Below are positions 1 to 7,112 of a stretch of 64,000 bases of DNA, piece by piece. The DNA lies in assembly GCF_003202285.1 (NCBI RefSeq), contig NZ_MASW01000005.1, positions 1 through 64,000 on the forward strand. Reading direction: 5' to 3'. Source of the DNA: Prauserella muralis. GTDB lineage: Bacteria > Actinomycetota > Actinomycetes > Mycobacteriales > Pseudonocardiaceae. The position numbers and the translations under genes were made by a program. Numbering within the stretch: position 1 is the first letter of the stretch; each line of letters starts with the position of its first letter. The notes under the pieces are model-generated. The model did no database searches and was not told where the DNA came from. It was given only the letters and a program-made list of their open reading frames with translations.

Positions 1-17
1 CCGTGCGGCGGCACGTC

Positions 18-1217
18 TCAGCGGGTTCCGCAGAGCGCGTGCTCGATCAGCTCGACGGTCGGGTCGGTCGTGAGCTCCGGCGCGCCCGGTTTCGGCACCA
101 GCGAGTCGGAGTTGATCGACACGACGACGCTGCGCGTGCCGTCGGTGGTGACGCCGTTGCGGGTCTTGAAGCCGTGGATGTCGCCGCCGTGTGACCACGA
201 GCCGCCACACGAGTTCGGAATCCACATCAGGCCGAGCCCGTAGCGCGCGCCCGGCCACGCCGGGTCGAAATACGGTGCCCGCACGGTCCTCGTCATCTCG
301 GCCAGCTGAGCCGGGCGCAGCACGCGGCCACCGAGCAGGGCCCGCAGGAACCGGTTGCCGTCCTCGGTGGTGCTGATCATCGCGCCCGCCGCTCCGCCCC
401 AGGTCGGATTGAGCACGGTCGTGTCCACCGGCTCGGTCCACGTGCCCGGGTCCTCCGGCCGGTCGAGGTCGGTGAGGAACCGGGCGTAGCCGACGGCGTT
501 CGGGCCGGGGACGAACGGAAAGCTCCCGGGCGCGTAGGTGTGGCGCAGCCCGAGCGGTTCGATGATGCGGGTGCGGACCTCGTGCTGCCAGCTGTGCCCG
601 GTCACCCGGTGGATGATCATCCCGGCGAGGATGTAGTTGGTGTTGGAGTACCGCAGGTCCTCGCCCGGCGCGAAGTCGGGCTCGAACCGCATCGCCCTCG
701 CGACCAGGTCGTGCGGGCGGAAGGTCCGGAACCGGGCGCGCTCGAACTGCTCCCGGTCGAACAACTCGGGCATGGCACGCAGGTACTCGGGCAGACCGCT
801 GGTGTGCTGGAGAAGCTGGCGCACGGTGATCCTGCTGCCGTCGTTGCCGTTTCCGGACACGACGCCGGGAAGCCAGCGCTCCACGGTGTCCTCAAGCGAC
901 AGTCGACCCTCGCCGACCAGTTGCAGCACTGTCGCCGCGACGTAGGTCTTGGTGAAGCTGCCGATGCGGAACCGCGCGTTCCACGGCACCGGGGTCTCGC
1001 GGTCGGCGTCGCCGAATCCGCTGCGGACGGTGACCTCCCCGCGCGGTGTGTCGAGCTCGGCCAGCACGCCCGGTGCGCCCTGGTCCAGCAGGGCATTCGC
1101 GTCCCGCCGCAGGGTGTCGCGGTCCGTGCGGGAGCCGCTGCCGGCGTGGGCGGCGCCCGCCGCCACGGTGCCCATCGCCATCGTCATCGCCATCATGAGC
1201 GCAGAAATCCGTTTCAT
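18..1217 (-). CDS. Secreted serine beta-lactamase/DD-peptidase family hydrolase
   Basis: 399 residues. An N-terminal signal peptide (about residues 1-25, ending AHA-G) implies export. The class C beta-lactamase/D-alanyl-D-alanine carboxypeptidase fold is shown by SFTK (S87, K90; the SxxK nucleophile motif), YSN (Y190) and a C-terminal HGG triad near residue 340. The family hydrolyses D-Ala peptides, beta-lactams or esters, and the substrate here is not evident. I chose ATG 1217; an in-frame GTG at 1226 adds three residues. It is divergent from the sensor kinase at 1352, with a palindromic intergenic region, so the kinase/regulator pair may control it. Confidence 0.88.
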   Translation of the reverse strand: MKRISALMMAMTMAMGTVAAGAAHAGSGSRTDRDTLRRDANALLDQGAPGVLAELDTPRGEVTVRSGFGDADRETPVPWNARFRIGSFTKTYVAATVLQLVGEGRLSLEDTVERWLPGVVSGNGNDGSRITVRQLLQHTSGLPEYLRAMPELFDREQFERARFRTFRPHDLVARAMRFEPDFAPGEDLRYSNTNYILAGMIIHRVTGHSWQHEVRTRIIEPLGLRHTYAPGSFPFVPGPNAVGYARFLTDLDRPEDPGTWTEPVDTTVLNPTWGGAAGAMISTTEDGNRFLRALLGGRVLRPAQLAEMTRTVRAPYFDPAWPGARYGLGLMWIPNSCGGSWSHGGDIHGFKTRNGVTTDGTRSVVVSINSDSLVPKPGAPELTTDPTVELIEHALCGTR

Positions 1218-1275
1218 GGCCGCCACGCTAGGCAGCGCACGGGCGCCCGTCGTCGCCCTGCGACGGCAACTACGG

Positions 1276-1307
1276 CTACCCCCGGTGGGGTAGTGGTCGA
1301 TACCACT
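1276..1307. promoter_or_regulatory. Two abutting inverted repeats in a divergent promoter region
   Basis: CTACCCC-CGGT-GGGGTAG (1276-1293) and AGTGGT-CGAT-ACCACT (1292-1307) are perfect dyads lying between the serine hydrolase and the sensor kinase. NarL/LuxR-type response regulators often bind such dyads upstream of their own genes and a target, so these are candidate sites for the regulator at 2455. Confidence 0.5.
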
Positions 1308-1351
1308 GCCGGTGGGTGACCCCCGGCTCGTCTCGGGGCTACCGTGAGCGG

Positions 1352-2458
1352 GTGCGGACGACTCTGCGACCGGCCCTGGTCGACGTGTTGCTGGCCCTCG
1401 TGCTCACGGGACTGAACATCGCCACGCTGCTGAGCTGGGAAGGACCACGCACCGGGCCGGCCTTCGCGCTCGCCGTGCTCATGGCGGCGCCACTCGCGCT
1501 GCGGCAGCGGACCCCGGTGGTGACCCTGACGGTCATCGGCGCCGCGATGGCCGCGTACAGCCTGCTCGGCCACGGCGACATCCCGGGCGGCGGGGTGGGG
1601 CTGCTCATCGCCCTGTTCACGGTGGCCACCCTGCGTCCGCGCCCGGTGGTGACGGTGCTGTGGCTGGCCACGGTGGCGGTGCTCGCGATCGTCTACACCG
1701 AGGCGGCGGAGCAGCTCGCCTGGCCCGAGTACGTCCAGGCGGGACTGATCGCGCTCGGCGCGTGGGTGCTGGGGGAGAGCACCCGGCGCTGGGGCCTGCG
1801 CACGCAGCGCCTCGCCGAGCAGGCCGCCAGGGCGGCCGCCGACGAGCGCGTGCGGCTGGCGAGGGAACTGCACGACGTCGCCTCACACCACATGTCGGTG
1901 ATCTCGCTGCAGGCGGGCATGGCCGAGTACGTGGTGGACAGCGACCCGCGGACGGCCAAGGAGGCGATGGCCACCGTCGGCGACGCCAGCCGCGCGGCGC
2001 TGACCGAGATGCGCCGCCTGCTCGACGTGCTGCGCGTCGACGACACCGCCGCCGACCGGGACCCGCAACCAGGCCTGGCCATGCTGGACGGGCTCGTGGC
2101 GCGCACACGCAACGCCGGGCTGCCGGTGGAGCTGACCGTCACCGGCAGCGTCCGGCCACTGCCGCCCGGCCCGGACCTGTGTGCCTACCGGATCGCGCAG
2201 GAGTCACTGACCAATGTGCTCAAGCACGCCGGACCGGCCAGCGCGCGGATCGACCTCGACTACGGAGAACGGACGGTGACCCTGCGGGTGAGCGACGACG
2301 GCACGGCGGCACGGCACGGCCAGGTCCCGGCGGCGGCGCACGGCATCCGCGGCATGCGCGAGCGCGCGGAACTCTACGGCGGTGTGCTCACGGCCGGGCC
2401 CGCGGAGGACGGCGGTTTCCGCGTGGTGCTGCGCCTTCCGGTGGGGGAGCGGCGATGA
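1352..2458 (+). CDS. NarL-family sensor histidine kinase
   Basis: 368 residues from GTG 1352; an upstream in-frame ATG at 1316 would add 12 unlikely residues. About six hydrophobic segments fill residues 1-140. A HisKA_3 dimerization domain follows with the phospho-acceptor motif ARELHDVASHH, then a HATPase domain (N box IAQESLTNVLKH, G box HGIRGMRERAELYGG). It autophosphorylates and passes phosphate to the response regulator encoded by the next gene, whose ATG overlaps this stop (ATGA). There is no large extracellular sensor, so it probably senses within the membrane, like DesK/LiaS-type kinases. The signal is unknown. Confidence 0.92.
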   Translation: MRTTLRPALVDVLLALVLTGLNIATLLSWEGPRTGPAFALAVLMAAPLALRQRTPVVTLTVIGAAMAAYSLLGHGDIPGGGVGLLIALFTVATLRPRPVVTVLWLATVAVLAIVYTEAAEQLAWPEYVQAGLIALGAWVLGESTRRWGLRTQRLAEQAARAAADERVRLARELHDVASHHMSVISLQAGMAEYVVDSDPRTAKEAMATVGDASRAALTEMRRLLDVLRVDDTAADRDPQPGLAMLDGLVARTRNAGLPVELTVTGSVRPLPPGPDLCAYRIAQESLTNVLKHAGPASARIDLDYGERTVTLRVSDDGTAARHGQVPAAAHGIRGMRERAELYGGVLTAGPAEDGGFRVVLRLPVGERR

Positions 2459-3135
2459 CGGTGCGCGTGCTCGTCGCCGACGACCAGGCTCTGATCCGGG
2501 CGGGGCTGGCCGGCCTGCTGCGGACCTCCGAGGGGCTCGAGGTGGTGGGCGAGGCCGCCGACGGGGAACAGGCGGTGGCCCTGGCCACGGATCTCGCCCC
2601 GGACGTGGTGCTGATGGACATCAGAATGCCCGTGCTCGACGGGATCGCGGCCACGCGGAGACTCCTCGCCGGGGCCGGCGACAGCCCGCCGCGAGTGCTG
2701 ATCCTCACCACGTTCGACCTCGACGAGTACGTCTACGCCGCCCTCCGGGACGGCGCCGCCGGGTTCCTGCTCAAGGACACCCCGCCCGACCGGATCATCG
2801 CCGCGGTCCACACCGTCGCCGCGGGCGACATGCTGATCGCGCCGCACATCACCCACCGGCTGATCGAGACCTACGCCCAGCACCACGAAGCGGCGCTGGC
2901 CCGGCGCGACCTGGCGGAGCTGACCGCGCGGGAGACGGAGGTGCTGCGGCTGGTCGGCAACGGCCTGTCCAACGCGCAGATCGCGCGGCGGCTCGTGCTC
3001 AGCGAGGCGACCGTGAAGACCCACGTCAAGCGGACGATGGGCAAGCTGCGGCTGAGCAGCCGCGCCCAGGCCGTCGTGGTGGCCTACGAGACCGGCTTGG
3101 TCGTCCCCGGCGCCGCCGCTCGGCGCCTAGGCTAA
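2455..3135 (+). CDS. NarL/FixJ-type response regulator
   Basis: 226 residues. The receiver domain (about 1-120) has the acidic pair VADDQ, the phospho-acceptor Asp in VLMDIRMPVLDG, and Lys in FLLKD. A LuxR-type HTH at about 155-215 contains LTARETEVLRLVGNGLSNAQIARRL. It is translationally coupled to the kinase at 1352 by a 4-base overlap. It likely binds the dyads at 1276-1307 and regulates its own operon and the divergent serine hydrolase (inference). The last codons lie just before the promoter of the next TetR gene. Confidence 0.94.
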   Translation: MTVRVLVADDQALIRAGLAGLLRTSEGLEVVGEAADGEQAVALATDLAPDVVLMDIRMPVLDGIAATRRLLAGAGDSPPRVLILTTFDLDEYVYAALRDGAAGFLLKDTPPDRIIAAVHTVAAGDMLIAPHITHRLIETYAQHHEAALARRDLAELTARETEVLRLVGNGLSNAQIARRLVLSEATVKTHVKRTMGKLRLSSRAQAVVVAYETGLVVPGAAARRLG

Positions 3136-3148
3136 GCCCCTTCGCCAT

Positions 3149-3178
3149 TTGCCTAAAGGCATTAGGCTGCTGCATAAT
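3149..3178 (+). promoter_or_regulatory. Promoter with embedded TetR-type operator
   Basis: TTGCCT (3149-3154) and CATAAT (3173-3178) are spaced 18 bases and resemble a -35/-10 pair. Between them lies the perfect dyad GCCTAA-AGGCA-TTAGGC (3151-3167). This placement fits autorepression by the TetR protein starting at 3201. Confidence 0.62.
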
Positions 3179-3200
3179 GACTGATGGCAGGAGGGAGACC

Positions 3201-3770
3201 ATGGCACGGGCGGGGCTCAACACGGAGCGGCTGACGCGGGCCGGAGCGGAGCTGGCCGACGAGGTCGGCTTCGACCAGGTCACCGTCTCGGCGCTGGCCA
3301 GGCGCTTCGACGTCAAGGTCGCGAGCCTGTACTCCCACGTGGCGAGCTCGCAGGACCTCAAGACGAGGATTGCCCTGTTCGCGCTGGACGAGCTCGCCGG
3401 CCGCGCGGCGGAGGCACTGGCAGGCCGGTCCGGCAAGCAGGCCCTGGCCGCTTTCGCCGGCGTCTACCGCGACTACGCCCGCGACCATCCCGGCCGCTAC
3501 GCCGCGACCCAGCTCCGGCTCGACCCGGAGACGGCGGCCGCGAGCGCAGGGCGCAGGCACACGGAGCTGGCGCGGGCGATCCTGCGCGGCTACGACCTGG
3601 CGGAGCCGGAGCACACGCACGCCGTGCGGCTGCTGGGCAGCGTCGTCCACGGCTACCTCAGCCTCGAACTGGGTGGCGCGTTCAGCCACAGCGCGCCCGC
3701 CCCCGAGCAAAGCTGGCCCCGGATCGTCGACGCCCTGGACGCCCTCCTGCGGAACTGGCCCGCGAGCTGA
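3201..3770 (+). CDS. TetR family repressor with WHG-type C-terminal domain
   Basis: 189 residues. The N-terminal HTH (about 8-55) reads ELADEVGFDQVTVSALARRF with the KVASLYSHVASSQDL recognition region. The C-terminal domain resembles the WHG/TetR_C_33 type (RDYARDHPGRYAA). I chose ATG 3201, with GGAGG about 8 bases upstream; an earlier ATG at 3177 lies inside the predicted -10 box. The gene ends 29 bases before the SGNH hydrolase, so both are probably one transcript under the operator at 3151-3167. Confidence 0.9.
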   Translation: MARAGLNTERLTRAGAELADEVGFDQVTVSALARRFDVKVASLYSHVASSQDLKTRIALFALDELAGRAAEALAGRSGKQALAAFAGVYRDYARDHPGRYAATQLRLDPETAAASAGRRHTELARAILRGYDLAEPEHTHAVRLLGSVVHGYLSLELGGAFSHSAPAPEQSWPRIVDALDALLRNWPAS

Positions 3771-3799
3771 CGCGGATCCGCGACGACAGGCAAAGGATC

Positions 3800-4996
3800 A
3801 TGAACACCACATCCACCCTGGCCACCACGCCCCTCACCGCGGAGCTCCTGCGCGGCGCGCTCGACCTCGAACGCACCCCGCACGGGGTCCTGCCGCACCG
3901 GCTGCCCGCCCGTGCCCGGGCGCAGTGCGCCGACCCGCAGCTGGCCATGGCCGAGGCCGAGCCCTCCGGCGTGCGGCTGGTCTTCCGCACCCGCGCCACC
4001 GCGATCGAGCTCGACACGCTGCCGACCAAGCGCCACTACGCGGGCGCCCCACCCCGGCCCGACGGCGTGTACGAACTGCTGGTGGACCGACGGCCGGCCG
4101 GGCAGGCCAGCGTGACCGGCGGCAACACGCTGGTCATCGACCCGGCCACCGGCGCCGTCGAGAAGCGGCCCGGCCCGGCCGCCACCGTGCGCTTCGCAGG
4201 CCTGCCTGGGCGAGCCAAGGACGTCGAGATCTGGTTGCCCCACACCGAGATCACCGAGCTCCTCGCGCTGCGCGCCGACGCCGTGGTCGAGCCGGTGCCG
4301 CCCCCGCGGCGGCCGGTGTGGCTGCACCACGGCAGCTCCATCAGCCACGGCTCCGGCGCCGCGGGCCCCACCACCACGTGGCCCGCGCTGGCCGCGTCCG
4401 CGGCCGGGGTGGAGCTGGTCAATCTCGGGCTGGGCGGCAGCGCCCTGCTCGACCCGTTCACCGCCCGCGCCCTGCGGGACACCCCGGCGGACGTCATCAG
4501 CGTCAAGATCGGTATCAACGTCGTCAACGCCGACCTGATGCGCCTGCGCGCCTTCGGCCCTGCCGTGCACGGTTTCCTCGACACGATCCGCGAAGGCCAC
4601 CCCGCCACGCCGCTGCTGGTCGTGTCGCCGATCCACTGCCCGATCCACGAGGACACCCCGGGCCCGGGCGCGTTCGACGCCGAGGCGCTGCGCGCGGGCA
4701 GGCTGCGGTTCCGCGCGACCGGCGACCTCGCCGAACGGGCCGCGGGCAAGCTGACGCTGCGCGTCGTGCGCGACGAGCTGGCTCGCATCACGGAGCAGCG
4801 GGCCGCCGACGACGCGAACCTGCACTACCTCGACGGCCGCCTGCTCTACGGCGAGCAGGACTTCGCCGAGCTGCCGCTGCCCGACGAGCTGCACCCGGAC
4901 GCCGTCACCCACCACCGCATCGGCGAGCGCTTCGCCGCGCTGGCCTTCGCCGCGGACGGCCCGCTCGATCCCCGCACCGCCGTTAGCCGGAGCTGA
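3800..4996 (+). CDS. SGNH/GDSL-fold hydrolase (esterase/lipase type)
   Basis: 398 residues. An N-terminal beta-rich part (about 1-165) precedes an SGNH hydrolase domain. Block I reads HHGSSISHGSG (Ser nucleophile, GDS altered to GSS), block II is GLGGSA, block III is near GINVVN, and block V is DELHPDA with the Asp and His of the triad. No signal peptide is visible, so it is probably cytoplasmic. Related actinobacterial proteins are annotated as GDSL lipases or carbohydrate esterases. It sits in an apparent operon with the TetR regulator, which suggests substrate-induced expression. The natural ester is unknown. Confidence 0.85.
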   Translation: MNTTSTLATTPLTAELLRGALDLERTPHGVLPHRLPARARAQCADPQLAMAEAEPSGVRLVFRTRATAIELDTLPTKRHYAGAPPRPDGVYELLVDRRPAGQASVTGGNTLVIDPATGAVEKRPGPAATVRFAGLPGRAKDVEIWLPHTEITELLALRADAVVEPVPPPRRPVWLHHGSSISHGSGAAGPTTTWPALAASAAGVELVNLGLGGSALLDPFTARALRDTPADVISVKIGINVVNADLMRLRAFGPAVHGFLDTIREGHPATPLLVVSPIHCPIHEDTPGPGAFDAEALRAGRLRFRATGDLAERAAGKLTLRVVRDELARITEQRAADDANLHYLDGRLLYGEQDFAELPLPDELHPDAVTHHRIGERFAALAFAADGPLDPRTAVSRS

Positions 4997-5015
4997 TGCC
5001 GGGCACTCTCGGACG

Positions 5016-6089
5016 ATGACCTTCGAGAGGCCGGAGGACGATGTCGCACACCACGATGCCGGCCGGAGCGGGGGAGCGAACGGCGCCCGTCCGGCCTCCG
5101 CCGTGGGCGCGGCACGCGTGTCCCGGCCGAGACCGCGCGGGTGGGCCGAGATGCTGCTGGTGGGGCTGGGGTTCGGCGTGTTCCAGCTGCTGTGGGTGGC
5201 GGTGTCCGGGGAGGCGGCCGTCGCGGACGCCAACGCGGACGCGCTCTACCGCTTCGAGCAGGAGCTCAACCTGGCCGTCGAACCCTCGTTCCACGCCCTC
5301 GCCGACGGCGAGGGCGTTCTGGCGAGCGTCGCGGGCTACTACTACGTCGTCACCCACTTCGCGGTGACCGCCGGGCTGCTGGTGTGGCTGTGGTGGCGGC
5401 ACCCCCGCAGCTACCCGCGCCTGCGCACGACCCTCATCGGCGTCAGCCTCAGCGCGCTGATCTGTTTCTGGGTGGTTCCCGTCGCCCCGCCACGGCTGGC
5501 GATGGCGGCCTCCCCGGACACGCTGGTGCAACGCGACGTGTTCGGCTCGGCCCACGCCGACGGCGGGCTGCTCAGCCTGGCCAACCCCTACGCGGCGATG
5601 CCGTCCCTGCACGTCGCCTGGGCGGTGTGGGCCGCGCTCGTGGTGAGCCTGGCCCGGCACCGGCTGCGGTGGCTGGTGTGGCTGTACCCGCTGACGACCA
5701 CCGCGGTGGTGCTGGCGACCGGCAACCACTACCTGCTCGACGCCGTGGCAGGGTTCGTCCTCGTCCTCGCGGTGCACGCCGCACTGGGCCTCGGTGACGC
5801 GCGTCTCCTCCGCGACGTGCCGGTTGCTGGCACGCTGATACCCGCGAGTAACCGTGTCGCCGAGGAGGACCCCCGATGCGCCCACCGACCGCGCAGAGTT
5901 CCGTGGAGATCGCCGCGCCACCCGGCCTCGTCTACCGGCTGGTGTCCGACGTGCCGGGGCAGGGCCGCTGGGCCGCCGAGATCGACCGCTGCCGGTGGCT
6001 CGGCGGAGCCACCGGAGCGGTCGTGGGCGCGCGGTTCCGCGGCGTCAACCAGCACCGATCGCGGCGCTGGGCCACCACCTGCGTCGTGA
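5016..6089 (+). CDS. PAP2-family phosphatase, membrane; 3' end runs into next gene
   Basis: 357 residues as read. About six membrane segments lie between residues 45 and 265. PAP2 motifs are PSLH (near residue 195) and GNHYLLD (near 240), the latter standing for the usual SRxxxxxHxxxD. The family removes phosphate from lipid phosphates at the membrane outer face. After the last helix (about base 5790) the frame continues as Arg/Pro/Ser-rich sequence for some 95 residues. Of its coding sequence, 214 bases overlap the SRPBCC gene at 5876. The true stop may have been lost by a frameshift near 5790-5870, or the tail is a real read-through extension. Confidence 0.8.
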   Translation: MTFERPEDDVAHHDAGRSGGANGARPASAVGAARVSRPRPRGWAEMLLVGLGFGVFQLLWVAVSGEAAVADANADALYRFEQELNLAVEPSFHALADGEGVLASVAGYYYVVTHFAVTAGLLVWLWWRHPRSYPRLRTTLIGVSLSALICFWVVPVAPPRLAMAASPDTLVQRDVFGSAHADGGLLSLANPYAAMPSLHVAWAVWAALVVSLARHRLRWLVWLYPLTTTAVVLATGNHYLLDAVAGFVLVLAVHAALGLGDARLLRDVPVAGTLIPASNRVAEEDPRCAHRPRRVPWRSPRHPASSTGWCPTCRGRAAGPPRSTAAGGSAEPPERSWARGSAASTSTDRGAGPPPAS

Positions 6090-6364
6090 CCGAGGCGGAG
6101 CCCAGCAGGCGGTTCGCCTTCCGCGTCCAGGTCATGGGCGTGCCGTCGGCGTTGTGGCGCTACGAGATCGAGCCGACCGAGACCGGCTGCCGCGTCATCG
6201 AGAGCACCCGGAGGCTGACCCCCCGGATCACCACCCTCGCGGTCAACCGGCTGCTGCTGGGCATCCGCGACCGCGACGAGCACAACCAGCGCAACATCGA
6301 GGCCACCCTCGCGTCCCTGAGGCAGTACGCCGAGCTGGAGGCACGCGACGCCACGGCGCGCTGA
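5876..6364 (+). CDS. SRPBCC family protein (polyketide cyclase/dehydrase-like)
   Basis: 162 residues of START/SRPBCC type: VEIAAPPGLVYRLVSDVPGQ near the N terminus, the central AEIDRCRWLGG segment and a C-terminal amphipathic helix. Such proteins bind hydrophobic ligands in a helix-grip fold; no catalytic assignment is possible. Its first 214 bases are shared with the out-of-frame tail of the PAP2 gene. Codon-position GC bias supports this frame as the real one here. Confidence 0.85.
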   Translation: MRPPTAQSSVEIAAPPGLVYRLVSDVPGQGRWAAEIDRCRWLGGATGAVVGARFRGVNQHRSRRWATTCVVTEAEPSRRFAFRVQVMGVPSALWRYEIEPTETGCRVIESTRRLTPRITTLAVNRLLLGIRDRDEHNQRNIEATLASLRQYAELEARDATAR

Positions 6365-6379
6365 CCGCGGATCGCGGCG

Positions 6380-6583
6380 TCAGAGACGGTCGACGACCAC
6401 GCGCATGCACTCGGTGCGCCCGCAGCAGGGCACCCCGCACTGCTGCTTGGCCGTCGGGCGCAGGCAGCCGACGCACAGCCCGTCGACCATCTTCTTCGTG
6501 GTCCGGACAACCTTGCCCCTGCGGTTGGCGACCCGGTCGGCGGACTTGTCGAGCACGCGAGCGGCCTCGGTCCAGAATCCCAT
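6380..6583 (-). CDS. Small cysteine-rich hypothetical protein
   Basis: 67 residues. The C-terminal half carries CVGCLRPT, then CGVPCCGRTEC, giving six cysteines within about 22 residues, suited to metal binding or disulfides. The N-terminal half is basic and helical. It is supported by a strong Shine-Dalgarno (AGGAGGAGG at about 6594-6602) placed correctly before ATG 6583. I do not recognise a family. It is convergent with the SRPBCC gene, 16 bases apart. Confidence 0.7.
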   Translation of the reverse strand: MGFWTEAARVLDKSADRVANRRGKVVRTTKKMVDGLCVGCLRPTAKQQCGVPCCGRTECMRVVVDRL

Positions 6584-6779
6584 CGTCCGTTCCTCCTCCT
6601 ACCCGAGAACGACAGTGCGTGACACTACAGTCACTCACGGCGAAGGGGATCTCAAGCAGATCCACCTGAGGGGCTGACGGCAGGCGCTCCGCCACGGGGG
6701 TGAATCGCCCACCGCCCACGGCCGAAGCCGGGAAAGGGCTTTCGGTACGGCGACCTCCGGCTTAGACTCCCCGGCGACC
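6584..6779. other. Intergenic region with a small dyad
   Basis: The region holds the ribosome binding site of the small Cys-rich gene and the dyad GTGAC-ACTACA-GTCAC (6619-6634), possibly an operator for that gene. I see no other gene or clear promoter. Confidence 0.4.
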
Positions 6780-7109
6780 ATGGAACCCACCCGTTCGGAT
6801 GACGCCATGCCCGCAGGTCAGCAGCCTTCGCCACGTTCGCGCCCGCCCCGCGAGCCGATCAGAAAGCCGGGGATCTGGGCCGGACTGGTCGCGATCGTGC
6901 TGCTCGGCGTCCCGTGGTACCTGCCACCCGGCGTGATCGAGCCCGTGGTGCTCGGGCTGCCGCTGTGGACGATCGTCGCGATCGGCTCGTCGATCCTGCT
7001 GTGTGCCTATCTGACCTGGGTGATCTCCGCCCACTGGAACATGGTGGAGGACGAGGAGGAGGCGGCGGCCGCCGACGCGGGCCCTGTCGACGAGGAACGG
7101 GGGCGCTGA
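6780..7109 (+). CDS. DUF3311-type small membrane protein, symporter partner
   Basis: 109 residues with a hydrophilic N terminus, two hydrophobic helices (about 30-52 and 60-82; GIWAGLVAIVLLGVPWYLPP, then the LPLWTIVAIGSSILL region) and an acidic tail. DUF3311 proteins are routinely encoded directly before sodium:solute symporters, as here (3 bases before the 7113 start), and may be a small subunit. An alternative start is ATG 6807. Confidence 0.82.
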   Translation: MEPTRSDDAMPAGQQPSPRSRPPREPIRKPGIWAGLVAIVLLGVPWYLPPGVIEPVVLGLPLWTIVAIGSSILLCAYLTWVISAHWNMVEDEEEAAAADAGPVDEERGR

Positions 7110-7112
7110 GCC

